Assembly (NCBI GenBank): GCA_017963125.1
Contig: JAGCUA010000082.1
Location: 1-64,000 of the forward strand
Direction of reading: 5' to 3'
From: a bacterium
Lineage (GTDB): Bacteria; UBP6; UBA1177
Length of the DNA: 64,000 nucleotides
How positions within the stretch are numbered: position 1 is the first letter of the stretch; the number at the start of each line of letters is the position of its first letter. Positions 34,722 to 43,085 of the stretch are shown here, piece after piece. The position numbers were made by a program, and so were the translations under genes. The notes beneath the pieces were generated by a model. The model had not been told where the DNA came from and did not search any database. It worked only from the letters and a program-made list of their open reading frames with translations.

Positions 34722-36626
34722 ATGGTTGCAAAAAAAACAGAAGTTTTCGGGCTTATAAAAACGCTTGTCGATGCTCACACTATGGGGATAAATGCGGCCG
34801 AGGCTCTTCTTCGTGACTGCGGATACAATGTCCTTGTTTCGCCGCCGGCTGTCGAAGACGCGATGGACAGGATCAAGGCGGAAAGTGCACAGAAACTTAT
34901 AACTGACTGGATAACAGAAAATAACATTTCAAGGATCGGTTTTTCGTACAGACTTGATCAGGATACCGCTGTGGACATTATGGGAAGACTGATTTATGTC
35001 CTTGAAAAAAACGGTTTATACAACAAAGTCGGAGCCCAGGTAAAAAGCGTGTTTTTTGCCGGATTAGCTCCTGCCTGCAATAAAATCGACAAAGAATATC
35101 ACGGAAAAGTTTCGACATTCAAAGGGGGTGAATCGCCGGAAGAAACTCTTCTGATCATGGGAGTTCCGATAGATGATATCCCGAAACAGATCAAAGAAGG
35201 CTGCCAGTATGACAAAGAACTGTTGAAATTCGGCGAAGGAATTATCAAGTCAGGGAACTACAGACATATGAAAGCCCCTGAAAGAAACATGTATAAAGAA
35301 TTCGGAACGAACAAGGATACTTTGGAACTTCGCATCGATAACAACTACAAAGGCGGCTTCCAGCCTGTTATCAGAGCGCATTCTGGGCCTTATTCCGCCG
35401 ATATGACAAGAGAGGCTTGTCTGAAAAAATATCAGGAATGGTGTCATGACCTTGCGAAATCGGGTTTTCTTGATGTTCTGTCTATAGGTTCATCTCAACT
35501 TTCGCAATCAAATTTCGGCGAGAACTGGGACGGAAAACCAAACGGCGGCGGAGTTCCCGTAAATTCCGAAGTCGAATACATCGACATCTGGCAGGCGGCA
35601 CGGCCGATGCTTGTCAGAACGTATTCCGGAACAAAAAATGTTCAAAGGATGGCGGAAATATACGAAAAAACGATCAATATTGCATGGCATGCGCTTTCTC
35701 TCTGGTGGTTCGATGAACTTGACGGAAGAGGCCCGAATCCGCTTTATACCAACCTGAAAGAACATATCGAAACCATAAAGTATATAGCAACTACAAAAAA
35801 GCCCGTGGAAACAAATGTCCCACATCATTTCGCATTCAGAGGCGCAGATGATGTTACGTATATTATTTCAGGATTTCTTGCAGCAAAAACGGCCAAGAAA
35901 TGCGGCACGAAAACTTTTGTGCTTCAAAATATGCTCAATACTCCGCGAAGCACCTGGGGGATTCAGGATCTGGCAAAAGGGAGAACGCTGCTCAAACTTG
36001 TAAAAGAGCTTGAAGACAATAATTTCAGAGTCGTTCTGCAGACCCGCGCAGGTCTTGATTATTTCAAGCCTGATCTTGAAACTGCAAAAGTGCAGCTGGC
36101 CTCAGTTACAGCAATGATGGACGACATCGATCCTTTCAACGAACACAGTCCCGACATCATTCATGTCGTAAGTTACTGCGAAGCATTGTTCCTTGCTACA
36201 CCCGATATACTTGACGACAGCATAAAGATCACAAGGATCGCTTTGCAGGAATATCGGCAACTGAAGAAAAACCATCTTGCACCGAATGTTATGACAGACG
36301 ATATAAAAAGACGGCAGTATGAGTTGGAAACGGCATGCCGCAAAATAATAAATGCAATGGAAGAAAATATTCCGGACCTCTATTCTCCGGAAGGATTGTA
36401 CCTTGCATTTGTTGCCGGATGGCTGCCGACCCCTGATTTATGGTCGAATTCCGATGAATTTGTTCACGCAAAAAATTGGAAAACCCGTATGTCAAGCGGC
36501 GGAATCGTTCTGTGCGATCATGATTTGGTTGTTACGACTGATTCCAGGATCAACCGCTGCGTCAGCAATATGTCTGATGCGCAATACACGCTGAAACATA
36601 AGTATTTTAAAGGTGTTATAGTTTAA
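34722..36626 (+). CDS. B12-dependent mutase-like protein (glutamate mutase-like fusion)
   Basis: A 634-residue protein. Residues 1 to about 130 look like a cobalamin-binding domain: D17-A-H19-T-M-G22 is the DxHxxG motif whose histidine ligates cobalt, with LLRDCGYNVLVSP after it and FKGGESPEE later. The rest resembles a TIM barrel: IRAHSGPYSADM, PVNSEVEYIDIW and ISGFLAAKTAKKCGTKTF followed by GIQDLAKGRTLLKLV, a layout that recalls the large subunit of methylaspartate (glutamate) mutase. The likely chemistry is a radical carbon-skeleton rearrangement of an amino acid or related acid. The two subunits seem fused. It ends the three-gene operon. Confidence 0.72.
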   Translation: MVAKKTEVFGLIKTLVDAHTMGINAAEALLRDCGYNVLVSPPAVEDAMDRIKAESAQKLITDWITENNISRIGFSYRLDQDTAVDIMGRLIYVLEKNGLYNKVGAQVKSVFFAGLAPACNKIDKEYHGKVSTFKGGESPEETLLIMGVPIDDIPKQIKEGCQYDKELLKFGEGIIKSGNYRHMKAPERNMYKEFGTNKDTLELRIDNNYKGGFQPVIRAHSGPYSADMTREACLKKYQEWCHDLAKSGFLDVLSIGSSQLSQSNFGENWDGKPNGGGVPVNSEVEYIDIWQAARPMLVRTYSGTKNVQRMAEIYEKTINIAWHALSLWWFDELDGRGPNPLYTNLKEHIETIKYIATTKKPVETNVPHHFAFRGADDVTYIISGFLAAKTAKKCGTKTFVLQNMLNTPRSTWGIQDLAKGRTLLKLVKELEDNNFRVVLQTRAGLDYFKPDLETAKVQLASVTAMMDDIDPFNEHSPDIIHVVSYCEALFLATPDILDDSIKITRIALQEYRQLKKNHLAPNVMTDDIKRRQYELETACRKIINAMEENIPDLYSPEGLYLAFVAGWLPTPDLWSNSDEFVHAKNWKTRMSSGGIVLCDHDLVVTTDSRINRCVSNMSDAQYTLKHKYFKGVIV

Positions 36627-36704
36627 TTTTTACTGTCTCTTTTTTAAGTTCATGCCGGAGCAGCAAATTCTCTTATCCAATTTATGACAATTTGGTGTAA
36701 AAAA

Positions 36705-36732
36705 TTGCTTTTTCCCCTTTTTAATGTATTAT
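36705..36732 (+). promoter_or_regulatory. Possible promoter of the calcium-loop lipoprotein gene
   Basis: TTGCTT (36705-36710) and TATTAT (36727-36732) are separated by 16 bases, about 38 bases before the ATG at 36771. Fits the 16-base spacing seen at other candidate promoters in the window. Confidence 0.4.
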
Positions 36733-36770
36733 CGCGCCCGATTTTTTTTGTATTAGATTTGAGGTTCGAA

Positions 36771-37685
36771 ATGTTAAAGTTAGTGATTCTTTTAATTTTT
36801 TCGGTTATTTTTTGTTCGTGCGGATCTGAATCTTCCGTAAAAGATGAAAAACCTGCTTCTTCGAGGTCTTCGGCTGCGGCGAAAGCGGCTCAGGAACGTT
36901 ACAAACTCACTTCCAAAGGGGATGAGATCAAGTTTGACGGCAAAGTCTACGAGTTGAAACATTACGACGTAAATAAAGACAAAAAGCCTGATATTATTAA
37001 CGTTTTCAAAAAAGTTCCTAACGAAAAGGGCGGCAATGATCTTTTGATTTCCGTCAAAATGATGGATCTCAACCACGATTCAAAGATCGATGTATGGCGT
37101 TACTTCAACGAGGAGACGGGCGCTGTCGTAAAAGAAGAGCTCGATCTCGATTTCGACAATAAAATCGACCGTACAGACTACTTCATCGGCGGGCTTGTCA
37201 GAAGAAGCGAATTCGATTTCCAGTTTGACGAAAGAGCCGATATTATCAAGAGTTACGATGAAACTGGTCAGCTTATCGCGGTAGAATCCGATCAGAACGG
37301 CGACGGCGTTATCGATTATTGGGAATACTACAGAAACGGCGTTATCGAAAAGATCGAAAAGGATACCAACAAAGACGGCAAACCCGATGTCTCCAAGATG
37401 CCGGGCGACGAAGATTTCAAGAGCGCAGCTCCCGTTGACGAGAAGCTGGAAGCGAAACCTGCTGAAAATGTTCAGGAAAAGCCTGAAGACGAAATAAAAG
37501 TCGAGATCGAAACTTCCGAAGAGCCTGAACCCGCTGCGGCACAGGCTTCTGAAAAAGCAAAAGAAGAAGTAAAAGCCGAAGCTGCAACAGAAGAAGAGAA
37601 ACCGGCGGCGGAACCTGCAAATGAAGAACCCAAGAAGGAAGAACCTGCGCAGGAAGAAGTCAAACCGGCCGAAGAATCCAAATAG
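36771..37685 (+). CDS. Lipoprotein with EF-hand-like calcium loops and charged tail
   Basis: A 304-residue lipoprotein. The ATG at 36771 follows GAGGTT and gives a short signal peptide, KLVILLIFSVIFCSC, with a lipidated Cys at about residue 17. Residues about 65-215 hold five DxNxDxxxD-type loops (DVNKDKKPD, DLNHDSKID, DLDFDNKID, DQNGDGVID, DTNKDGKPD) like those of EF-hand or dockerin-type calcium sites. The last 90 residues are low-complexity Glu/Ala/Lys/Pro. It precedes the Lol export genes, which would move it to the outer membrane. Function unknown; calcium-dependent surface or cell-wall contact is a guess. Confidence 0.83.
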   Translation: MLKLVILLIFSVIFCSCGSESSVKDEKPASSRSSAAAKAAQERYKLTSKGDEIKFDGKVYELKHYDVNKDKKPDIINVFKKVPNEKGGNDLLISVKMMDLNHDSKIDVWRYFNEETGAVVKEELDLDFDNKIDRTDYFIGGLVRRSEFDFQFDERADIIKSYDETGQLIAVESDQNGDGVIDYWEYYRNGVIEKIEKDTNKDGKPDVSKMPGDEDFKSAAPVDEKLEAKPAENVQEKPEDEIKVEIETSEEPEPAAAQASEKAKEEVKAEAATEEEKPAAEPANEEPKKEEPAQEEVKPAEESK

Positions 37686-37718
37686 TTCAGTTCCGTTTTT
37701 CCACTTTAAGAGATCCGA

Positions 37719-39017
37719 ATGAGTGAATTTGTAAGGTTTATTGCTTTAAGATATTTCACTCAGAGCCACCGCAGACACACGCTTTCACTGATTTCGCTTA
37801 TTTCGGTGCTGGGTCTTTCGCTCGGTGTCGCGACGCTGATAATCGTCCTTTCGGTCATGGACGGCCTTATTGCGAAAACCGAAGAGATCGTTCTGAAATC
37901 AACTACTCACGCAAACGTTTACAGGCTTATCGGAAATTTTGACACATACACTGATGTCGAAAAACAGGTGAAATCTATCCCCGGCGTTATCGGAGCGACT
38001 CCTGTCGTTTTCAGAGAGGTGCTTCTTATGTCGGAAAAGGGGCTCGCTACCGCTTTTCTCAACGGGATCGACCCTGTTGGCTACAAAACGATTTCTGATC
38101 TCAAGGAGCTTGTGGTAAAAGGGGATTACGAATGTCTCGCGAAAAAAGAAAAGTGTGAATATGTCGGGAAAAATATCGCGTCCATGAGTGAAATGGACGA
38201 TTTTTTAGGTGAAAAAACGCAGCTTTTTCCTGTGATCCTCGGTGTCGATCTTGCCGCAAAACTTCAGGTCTCGCCCGGAGAGGTGATCTCGCTCGTAACT
38301 TCAGGTTCCAAAAGCAGGATAGGCGAAGATGCGGTTCCGGTGAGCGGTAATTTAGTCGTTGCGGGGATATTCGAATCGGGAATGTTCGACTACGATTCGC
38401 GCTATCTCTATGCAGGACTTGAAGAAACGCAGAAACTTCTTGAGATCGGGCATAACGTAAGTTTTGTTTCGACAAAAGTCGATGAACCCGGAAAAATACT
38501 TGATTTCAAAGCACTTATGAGTGATCGCGTCGGAGGTTTCCCGTTTGCCGTGCAGGACTGGCGTGACCTTCACAAGACGACTTTCAAATTTTTCCGTCTC
38601 CAGAAACTGATAATGTTCATTATCCTCGTTTTCATCGCGGTAGTAGCCTCGTTCGGGATCATCACGACTCTCATAATGCTCGTCATCGACAAGACGCGGG
38701 AAGTGTCGATCCTGCGCTCGGTCGGCGCAAAAAAGCGGGTCATCCGCGGGATATTCATGTTCGACGGCTTTATAATCGGGCTCATGGGGACTTTTTTAGG
38801 TTCTCTTTTCGCCGTTGTGATCTGTTTTCTGCTGAAAAATGTCGAATTTCAGATAAGCAAAGAGGTCTACTTTTTTTCGACTCTGCCTGTTCAGATGTCG
38901 TTCGGAACATTTGCGGTCGTTATTTTTTCAACACTTCTGATCTCGGTCGCGGCAACGCTTTATCCGAGCATCAAGGCTTCCGGGATTACTCCGGTCGAGG
39001 GGCTTAGACATGAGTGA
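37719..39017 (+). CDS. lolC: Lipoprotein-releasing ABC permease (LolC/E family)
   Basis: A 432-residue permease of the LolC/E type: FIALRYFTQSHRRHTLSLIS then LISVLGLSLGVATLIIVLSV as first membrane helix, a long periplasmic domain (about residues 50-285), and three C-terminal helices ending in LYPSIKASGITPVEGLRHE. It extracts lipoproteins from the inner membrane for transfer to the outer membrane. Only one permease gene is present beside LolD, so it may work as a homodimer, or a second permease lies elsewhere. LolC and LolE cannot be separated by eye. Confidence 0.9.
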   Translation: MSEFVRFIALRYFTQSHRRHTLSLISLISVLGLSLGVATLIIVLSVMDGLIAKTEEIVLKSTTHANVYRLIGNFDTYTDVEKQVKSIPGVIGATPVVFREVLLMSEKGLATAFLNGIDPVGYKTISDLKELVVKGDYECLAKKEKCEYVGKNIASMSEMDDFLGEKTQLFPVILGVDLAAKLQVSPGEVISLVTSGSKSRIGEDAVPVSGNLVVAGIFESGMFDYDSRYLYAGLEETQKLLEIGHNVSFVSTKVDEPGKILDFKALMSDRVGGFPFAVQDWRDLHKTTFKFFRLQKLIMFIILVFIAVVASFGIITTLIMLVIDKTREVSILRSVGAKKRVIRGIFMFDGFIIGLMGTFLGSLFAVVICFLLKNVEFQISKEVYFFSTLPVQMSFGTFAVVIFSTLLISVAATLYPSIKASGITPVEGLRHE

Positions 39018-39031
39018 GATATTGTCGGAGC

Positions 39032-39048
39032 GCGGGCGGCTCGCCCGC
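39032..39048. other. GC hairpin between the Lol permease and LolD genes
   Basis: Perfect 6-base arms GCGGGC and GCCCGC with loop GGCTC in a 51-base gap. No T run follows, so it is not a terminator; it may affect mRNA processing between the two genes. Confidence 0.5.
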
Positions 39049-39068
39049 ATTGGTTACGGGGTTGCAAT

Positions 39069-39749
39069 ATGAGTGAAAATGCTATTCTGACTTTGGAAAA
39101 CATAAAAAAATCCTACTTTGTCGAAGGGCACAGAATTGATGTCCTGCGCGGCGTCGATCTGGAAATGAAAGAGGGAGAGCACCTTTCGCTTACCGGAAAA
39201 AGCGGCTCGGGAAAATCGACTCTGCTCAACATCATGGCGACTCTGGAAAGACCTGACAGCGGAAAGATCCTGCTTAAAGGCGAAGAGCCGTCGAAGTTTT
39301 CGGACGCAAAACTCAGCTCGTTCAGAAACCGCGAAATCGGTATAGTTTTTCAGTTTCACCATCTTCTGCCGGAGTTTACGGCGCTTGAAAATGTAGCGAT
39401 CCCTTTAATGCTCACGCAGTCGAAAAAAACTGCTCTCGAAAAGGCGGAAAAAATGCTTGAACGAGTCGCTCTTTCGCACCGTCTGAACCACAAACCGGCA
39501 GAACTTTCGGGCGGAGAACAGCAGCGTGTAGCCATTGCCAGAGCGCTGGTCACGGAGCCGTCGCTTCTTTTGATGGACGAACCTACCGGAAATCTGGACA
39601 ATGAGACGGGAAAAATGATAATAGCACTCATTCTTTCCATTGCTGAGGAAAGAAATTTGACGACTCTTTTTGTGACGCACAATCAGGATTTTGCTGCGGA
39701 AATGGGAAGAGTTATTGAAATAAATGAAGGAGTTATCCGTAGTATATGA
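39069..39749 (+). CDS. lolD: Lipoprotein-releasing ABC transporter ATPase LolD
   Basis: A 226-residue ABC ATPase with Walker A GKSGSGKSTLLN, the Q-loop IVFQFHHLLPEFTALEN typical of LolD, signature LSGGEQQRVAIARAL, and Walker B LLMDEPTGNLD. It powers the upstream permease. It overlaps the BamA gene by 4 bases (ATGA), tying lipoprotein export to outer-membrane assembly. Confidence 0.95.
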   Translation: MSENAILTLENIKKSYFVEGHRIDVLRGVDLEMKEGEHLSLTGKSGSGKSTLLNIMATLERPDSGKILLKGEEPSKFSDAKLSSFRNREIGIVFQFHHLLPEFTALENVAIPLMLTQSKKTALEKAEKMLERVALSHRLNHKPAELSGGEQQRVAIARALVTEPSLLLMDEPTGNLDNETGKMIIALILSIAEERNLTTLFVTHNQDFAAEMGRVIEINEGVIRSI

Positions 39750-42079
39750 ATAAATTTTTTCTCTTTTTTGCTGTTTTTATTCTGTTTTTTCCGCTGTTTG
39801 CGCTACAGGTCGACGATGTAGCGGTCGAAGGAACTATCAGGACGGAGCAGTCGATCCTGACGCAGTATTTCAAGGAAAAACGCGATTACAGCGAGAAAGA
39901 GATCAACGAGATCCTTGAGAAAATCATAGCGATCGAGATTTTTGAAGATGTTTCGATCTATTACGATGACTCAAAAAATCTTTTAAAATTCAAGGTCGTT
40001 GAGTTTCCGATAATCCGTTCGGTCAAATTTTCGGGCAATAAGAAAATCGACAACGACGATATCAAGGAAGTCCTCACGGTCAAGAAGAACGAGCTTCTTG
40101 ACATGAACAAAATTTCCAAAAATACCGCGGCGATTCTCGGTGTTTACCACGACAAAGGCTACCTTTCGGCTACTGTTGACGCCGATGTCACACTCAACAA
40201 GGAAAAACAGGAAGTCAACATCGATTTCAAAATTTCGGAAGGCAAAAAAAGCCGCGTAAAAAAAGTGACGATAGTCGGCAACAAATATCTTTCGGAAGCC
40301 GAACTCAAAAAGTACATGGCTGTTCAGGAAGACGGGCTTTTCTCGATCTTCAACGACGGCGGCTACAAAAAGAGTGCGCTTGAAGAGAGCATGGGGGCAA
40401 TAACCTATCTCTACAATGAAAACGGCTTCGTTGACGTCAAAGTCTCCAAACCGACCGTAACGATCTCGAAAGACAAGCGCGACATCTATATTTCGTACAT
40501 CGTCGAAGAGGGGAAACGCTACAAAGTCGGCAAATACGAGGTCGAAGGCGATACGCTCGACAGCGGCAAACTGCCCGATATGAAGTTTACGCAGAAGCCC
40601 GGTGAATGGTATCAGCACTCAAAAACCATCAGAGATTTCGAAAGACTGAAAAGTATCTACGGCAACGAAGGATATCCTTTCGTCGAGATCCTTCCCGGCA
40701 GACATCTTGACGACAGAAAACAGTCGGTCGATATGAATTTCATCGTCAGAAAAGGGGAGAAGTGCTTTATTGAAGAAATCTCGTTTACCGGCAACGACAG
40801 AACCCGCGATAAAGTTCTCCGCCGTGAAATCGAGATTGCGGAAGGTGATCTTTTCAACTATTCGCGGCAGAAGGAGAGCGAATTAAACCTGAAAAGGACC
40901 GGTTTTTACGACGAAGTAAAAATCGAAGTCGTCAAAGGTTCTTCCCCGAACATGGCAAAGATGGTCGTTACGGTCAAAGAGCGTAAAAGCGGAACATTCA
41001 ATGTCGGAGCAGGCTTCTCGTCGTTCGAGAGTTTCCTTTTCAACGCAAAAGTCGAGCAGAACAACTTCTTAGGCTACGGTCAGAGCCTGAGTCTCGCCGG
41101 CCAGCTCAGCAAAATGAGGCGTGAAGTCAGTCTCAGCTTCTACGAGCCGTGGTTTGTCGATTCCAATGTTTCGTTCAATATTTCGTTCTATTACAGATAT
41201 CTGAACTACGATTCCGACATTTACGAATATTATGCCGACTACAGCCAGAACAGTTTCGGCTTCAGCGTGACGTTCGGTATTCCGATCGCGAAGTATCTGC
41301 GCGCTTACCTGGGCTACAAACTGAAAAGAGTTGACATCAACGGCGCGACGGAACACCAGATGAACTACCTTTACAGAGATATCTTCTCTTCCGGTCTCAC
41401 GGCGCGTCTCGCTCTCGATATGCGAAACGACAGAATGTACACGACCAAAGGTATTTATGTCATCGGCGGAGTCGAATATTTCCCGCGCTGGATGGGGAGC
41501 GACGAGGATATCCTCAACCTCGACTTCAATTTCAGATGGTATCAGGAACTTTTCTTAGGTGTCGTTTTCAGGACGAATATCGAACTCGGCTACAACATCC
41601 ATCTTCAGAACAAACCGCTGCCTTACGCTGAAAGGTTCAAGCTCGGCGGAATGTACAGCGTCCGCGGATATCCGTTCTATTCGATCGGACCGAATCACGA
41701 CCGCAGCGACACCGACTACAACATCCCGTCTGACGGAAAGGATCCGACAAGTTCGACATATCCTTACATCATCGGCGGTGACAAGCAGTTCATAATGAAC
41801 AACGAGCTTGAGATCCCGATCGTAAAATCGATGAGGATCAGCATCGTCGGCTTTGTCGACCTCGGAAACTCGTGGGCGAAAGATGAGCATCTTTTCTACA
41901 TAAATTCGAAGGATAAGGATATTTACGACCTTCCTCTCGGCGTTCTGTGGAGCGCCGGATTCGGTCTGCGCTGGGTAACGCCGATGGCTCCGCTTTCGTT
42001 CGAGTGGGGATTCCCGCTCACTCCGAGACCGGGAGATCCGAAATTCCAGTTTGAATTCAACATCAAAAACTCATTCTGA
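39746..42079 (+). CDS. bamA: Outer-membrane assembly factor BamA
   Basis: A 777-residue Omp85 protein. A signal peptide (FFLFFAVFILFFPLFAL) is followed by five POTRA domains (about residues 20-420; for example FPIIRSVKFSGNKKIDNDDI and CFIEEISFTGNDRTRDKVL) and a C-terminal beta barrel with the L6 motif VRGY at residues 639-642. The C-terminal residue is Phe (KNSF), as expected for barrel recognition. BamA folds outer-membrane proteins. Length and domain order are normal. Confidence 0.95.
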   Translation: MNKFFLFFAVFILFFPLFALQVDDVAVEGTIRTEQSILTQYFKEKRDYSEKEINEILEKIIAIEIFEDVSIYYDDSKNLLKFKVVEFPIIRSVKFSGNKKIDNDDIKEVLTVKKNELLDMNKISKNTAAILGVYHDKGYLSATVDADVTLNKEKQEVNIDFKISEGKKSRVKKVTIVGNKYLSEAELKKYMAVQEDGLFSIFNDGGYKKSALEESMGAITYLYNENGFVDVKVSKPTVTISKDKRDIYISYIVEEGKRYKVGKYEVEGDTLDSGKLPDMKFTQKPGEWYQHSKTIRDFERLKSIYGNEGYPFVEILPGRHLDDRKQSVDMNFIVRKGEKCFIEEISFTGNDRTRDKVLRREIEIAEGDLFNYSRQKESELNLKRTGFYDEVKIEVVKGSSPNMAKMVVTVKERKSGTFNVGAGFSSFESFLFNAKVEQNNFLGYGQSLSLAGQLSKMRREVSLSFYEPWFVDSNVSFNISFYYRYLNYDSDIYEYYADYSQNSFGFSVTFGIPIAKYLRAYLGYKLKRVDINGATEHQMNYLYRDIFSSGLTARLALDMRNDRMYTTKGIYVIGGVEYFPRWMGSDEDILNLDFNFRWYQELFLGVVFRTNIELGYNIHLQNKPLPYAERFKLGGMYSVRGYPFYSIGPNHDRSDTDYNIPSDGKDPTSSTYPYIIGGDKQFIMNNELEIPIVKSMRISIVGFVDLGNSWAKDEHLFYINSKDKDIYDLPLGVLWSAGFGLRWVTPMAPLSFEWGFPLTPRPGDPKFQFEFNIKNSF

Positions 42080-42089
42080 CGGAGTGCAC

Positions 42090-43058
42090 ATGAAAGGCTT
42101 GGCGAAAATCATTTTTCTTCTTTTTCTGCCAGGCTTTTTCTGCGGCTGCACAAAACAGGTCGAAATCCAGAAATTTACTTTTTCAGGCATGGGGACTGTT
42201 CTTTCGGTGATTTACACCGGCGAAAGAAATGAAGTCTTGGAAAATGCGGTGAAAAAAGATGCCGAAACGGTTGAATCAGAACTAAGTTATTACAAAGAAT
42301 CGAGTTTTGTTTCTATTCTCAATCGTGAGGCGCATGAAAAAGAGACCGAAGTGCCGTCTCATGTCTGCAAACTTATCGAACAAAGCCTCGAATACGGGAA
42401 AATGAGCGGCGGTGTTTTCGATATAACCTACAAAAGTACGGGCGAGCTTTGGGAAAACAACGGGAACAAGATCCCGGACGACAAAACTATCGAGGAAAAA
42501 CAGCAGTTTGTCGGCGGCGACAAGCTGACGGTCAACTGCGCTGAAAACAAAATAAAATTCGCCGGTAAAGGGGTGAAAATCGATCTCGGCGGAGTCGCAA
42601 AGGGCTATGCAATAGACAGAGCCGCTGAAATCATGAAAAAACACGGGGTCGGGAATTTCATCGTGAACTACGGCGGAGACATGATTTTCTGCGGAAACAA
42701 AGGGGGAAAACCGTGGTCGATAGGGATAAAAAATCCTGACAAACCTTCGGAAATACTGAAAAAACTCGAACTTGACGTTTCCGGTTGCAAAGGCGTTGCG
42801 ACAAGCGGCGACTACGAGCGCTTTTTTGTTATAGAAGGAGAGACTTTTTCTCATATAATGAACCCGAAGACGGGAAAGCCGGTCAAAGACGCGAGATCGG
42901 TAACTGTGATCGGGGAAAACGCGACTGTTTCTGACGCTGCCGCGACTGCCGTTTCGGTCGCTCTGCACGAAAAAGATGCAGTTGAAAAAATTATGGAAAA
43001 ATTCCGCGTAAAAATATATACTCTCAGCGGAAAGGATTCGGTCCTGAAGGAGTGGTGA
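42090..43058 (+). CDS. apbE: FAD:protein FMN transferase ApbE (lipoprotein)
   Basis: A 322-residue ApbE. The ATG at 42090 gives a lipoprotein signal (IIFLLFLPGFFCGC). ApbE hallmarks are FSGMGTVLSV, the SELSYYKESS stretch, GVKIDLGGVAKGYAIDRA for FAD binding, VNYGGDMIFCG, and SHIMNPKTGKPV with a late TVSDAAATAVSVAL (the metal-binding region). It attaches FMN to Thr or Ser of redox proteins such as RNF/NQR subunits in the periplasm. Its targets are not in the window. Confidence 0.93.
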   Translation: MKGLAKIIFLLFLPGFFCGCTKQVEIQKFTFSGMGTVLSVIYTGERNEVLENAVKKDAETVESELSYYKESSFVSILNREAHEKETEVPSHVCKLIEQSLEYGKMSGGVFDITYKSTGELWENNGNKIPDDKTIEEKQQFVGGDKLTVNCAENKIKFAGKGVKIDLGGVAKGYAIDRAAEIMKKHGVGNFIVNYGGDMIFCGNKGGKPWSIGIKNPDKPSEILKKLELDVSGCKGVATSGDYERFFVIEGETFSHIMNPKTGKPVKDARSVTVIGENATVSDAAATAVSVALHEKDAVEKIMEKFRVKIYTLSGKDSVLKEW

Positions 43059-43085
43059 AATAATATCGGAAGAATGGGTGGACAG

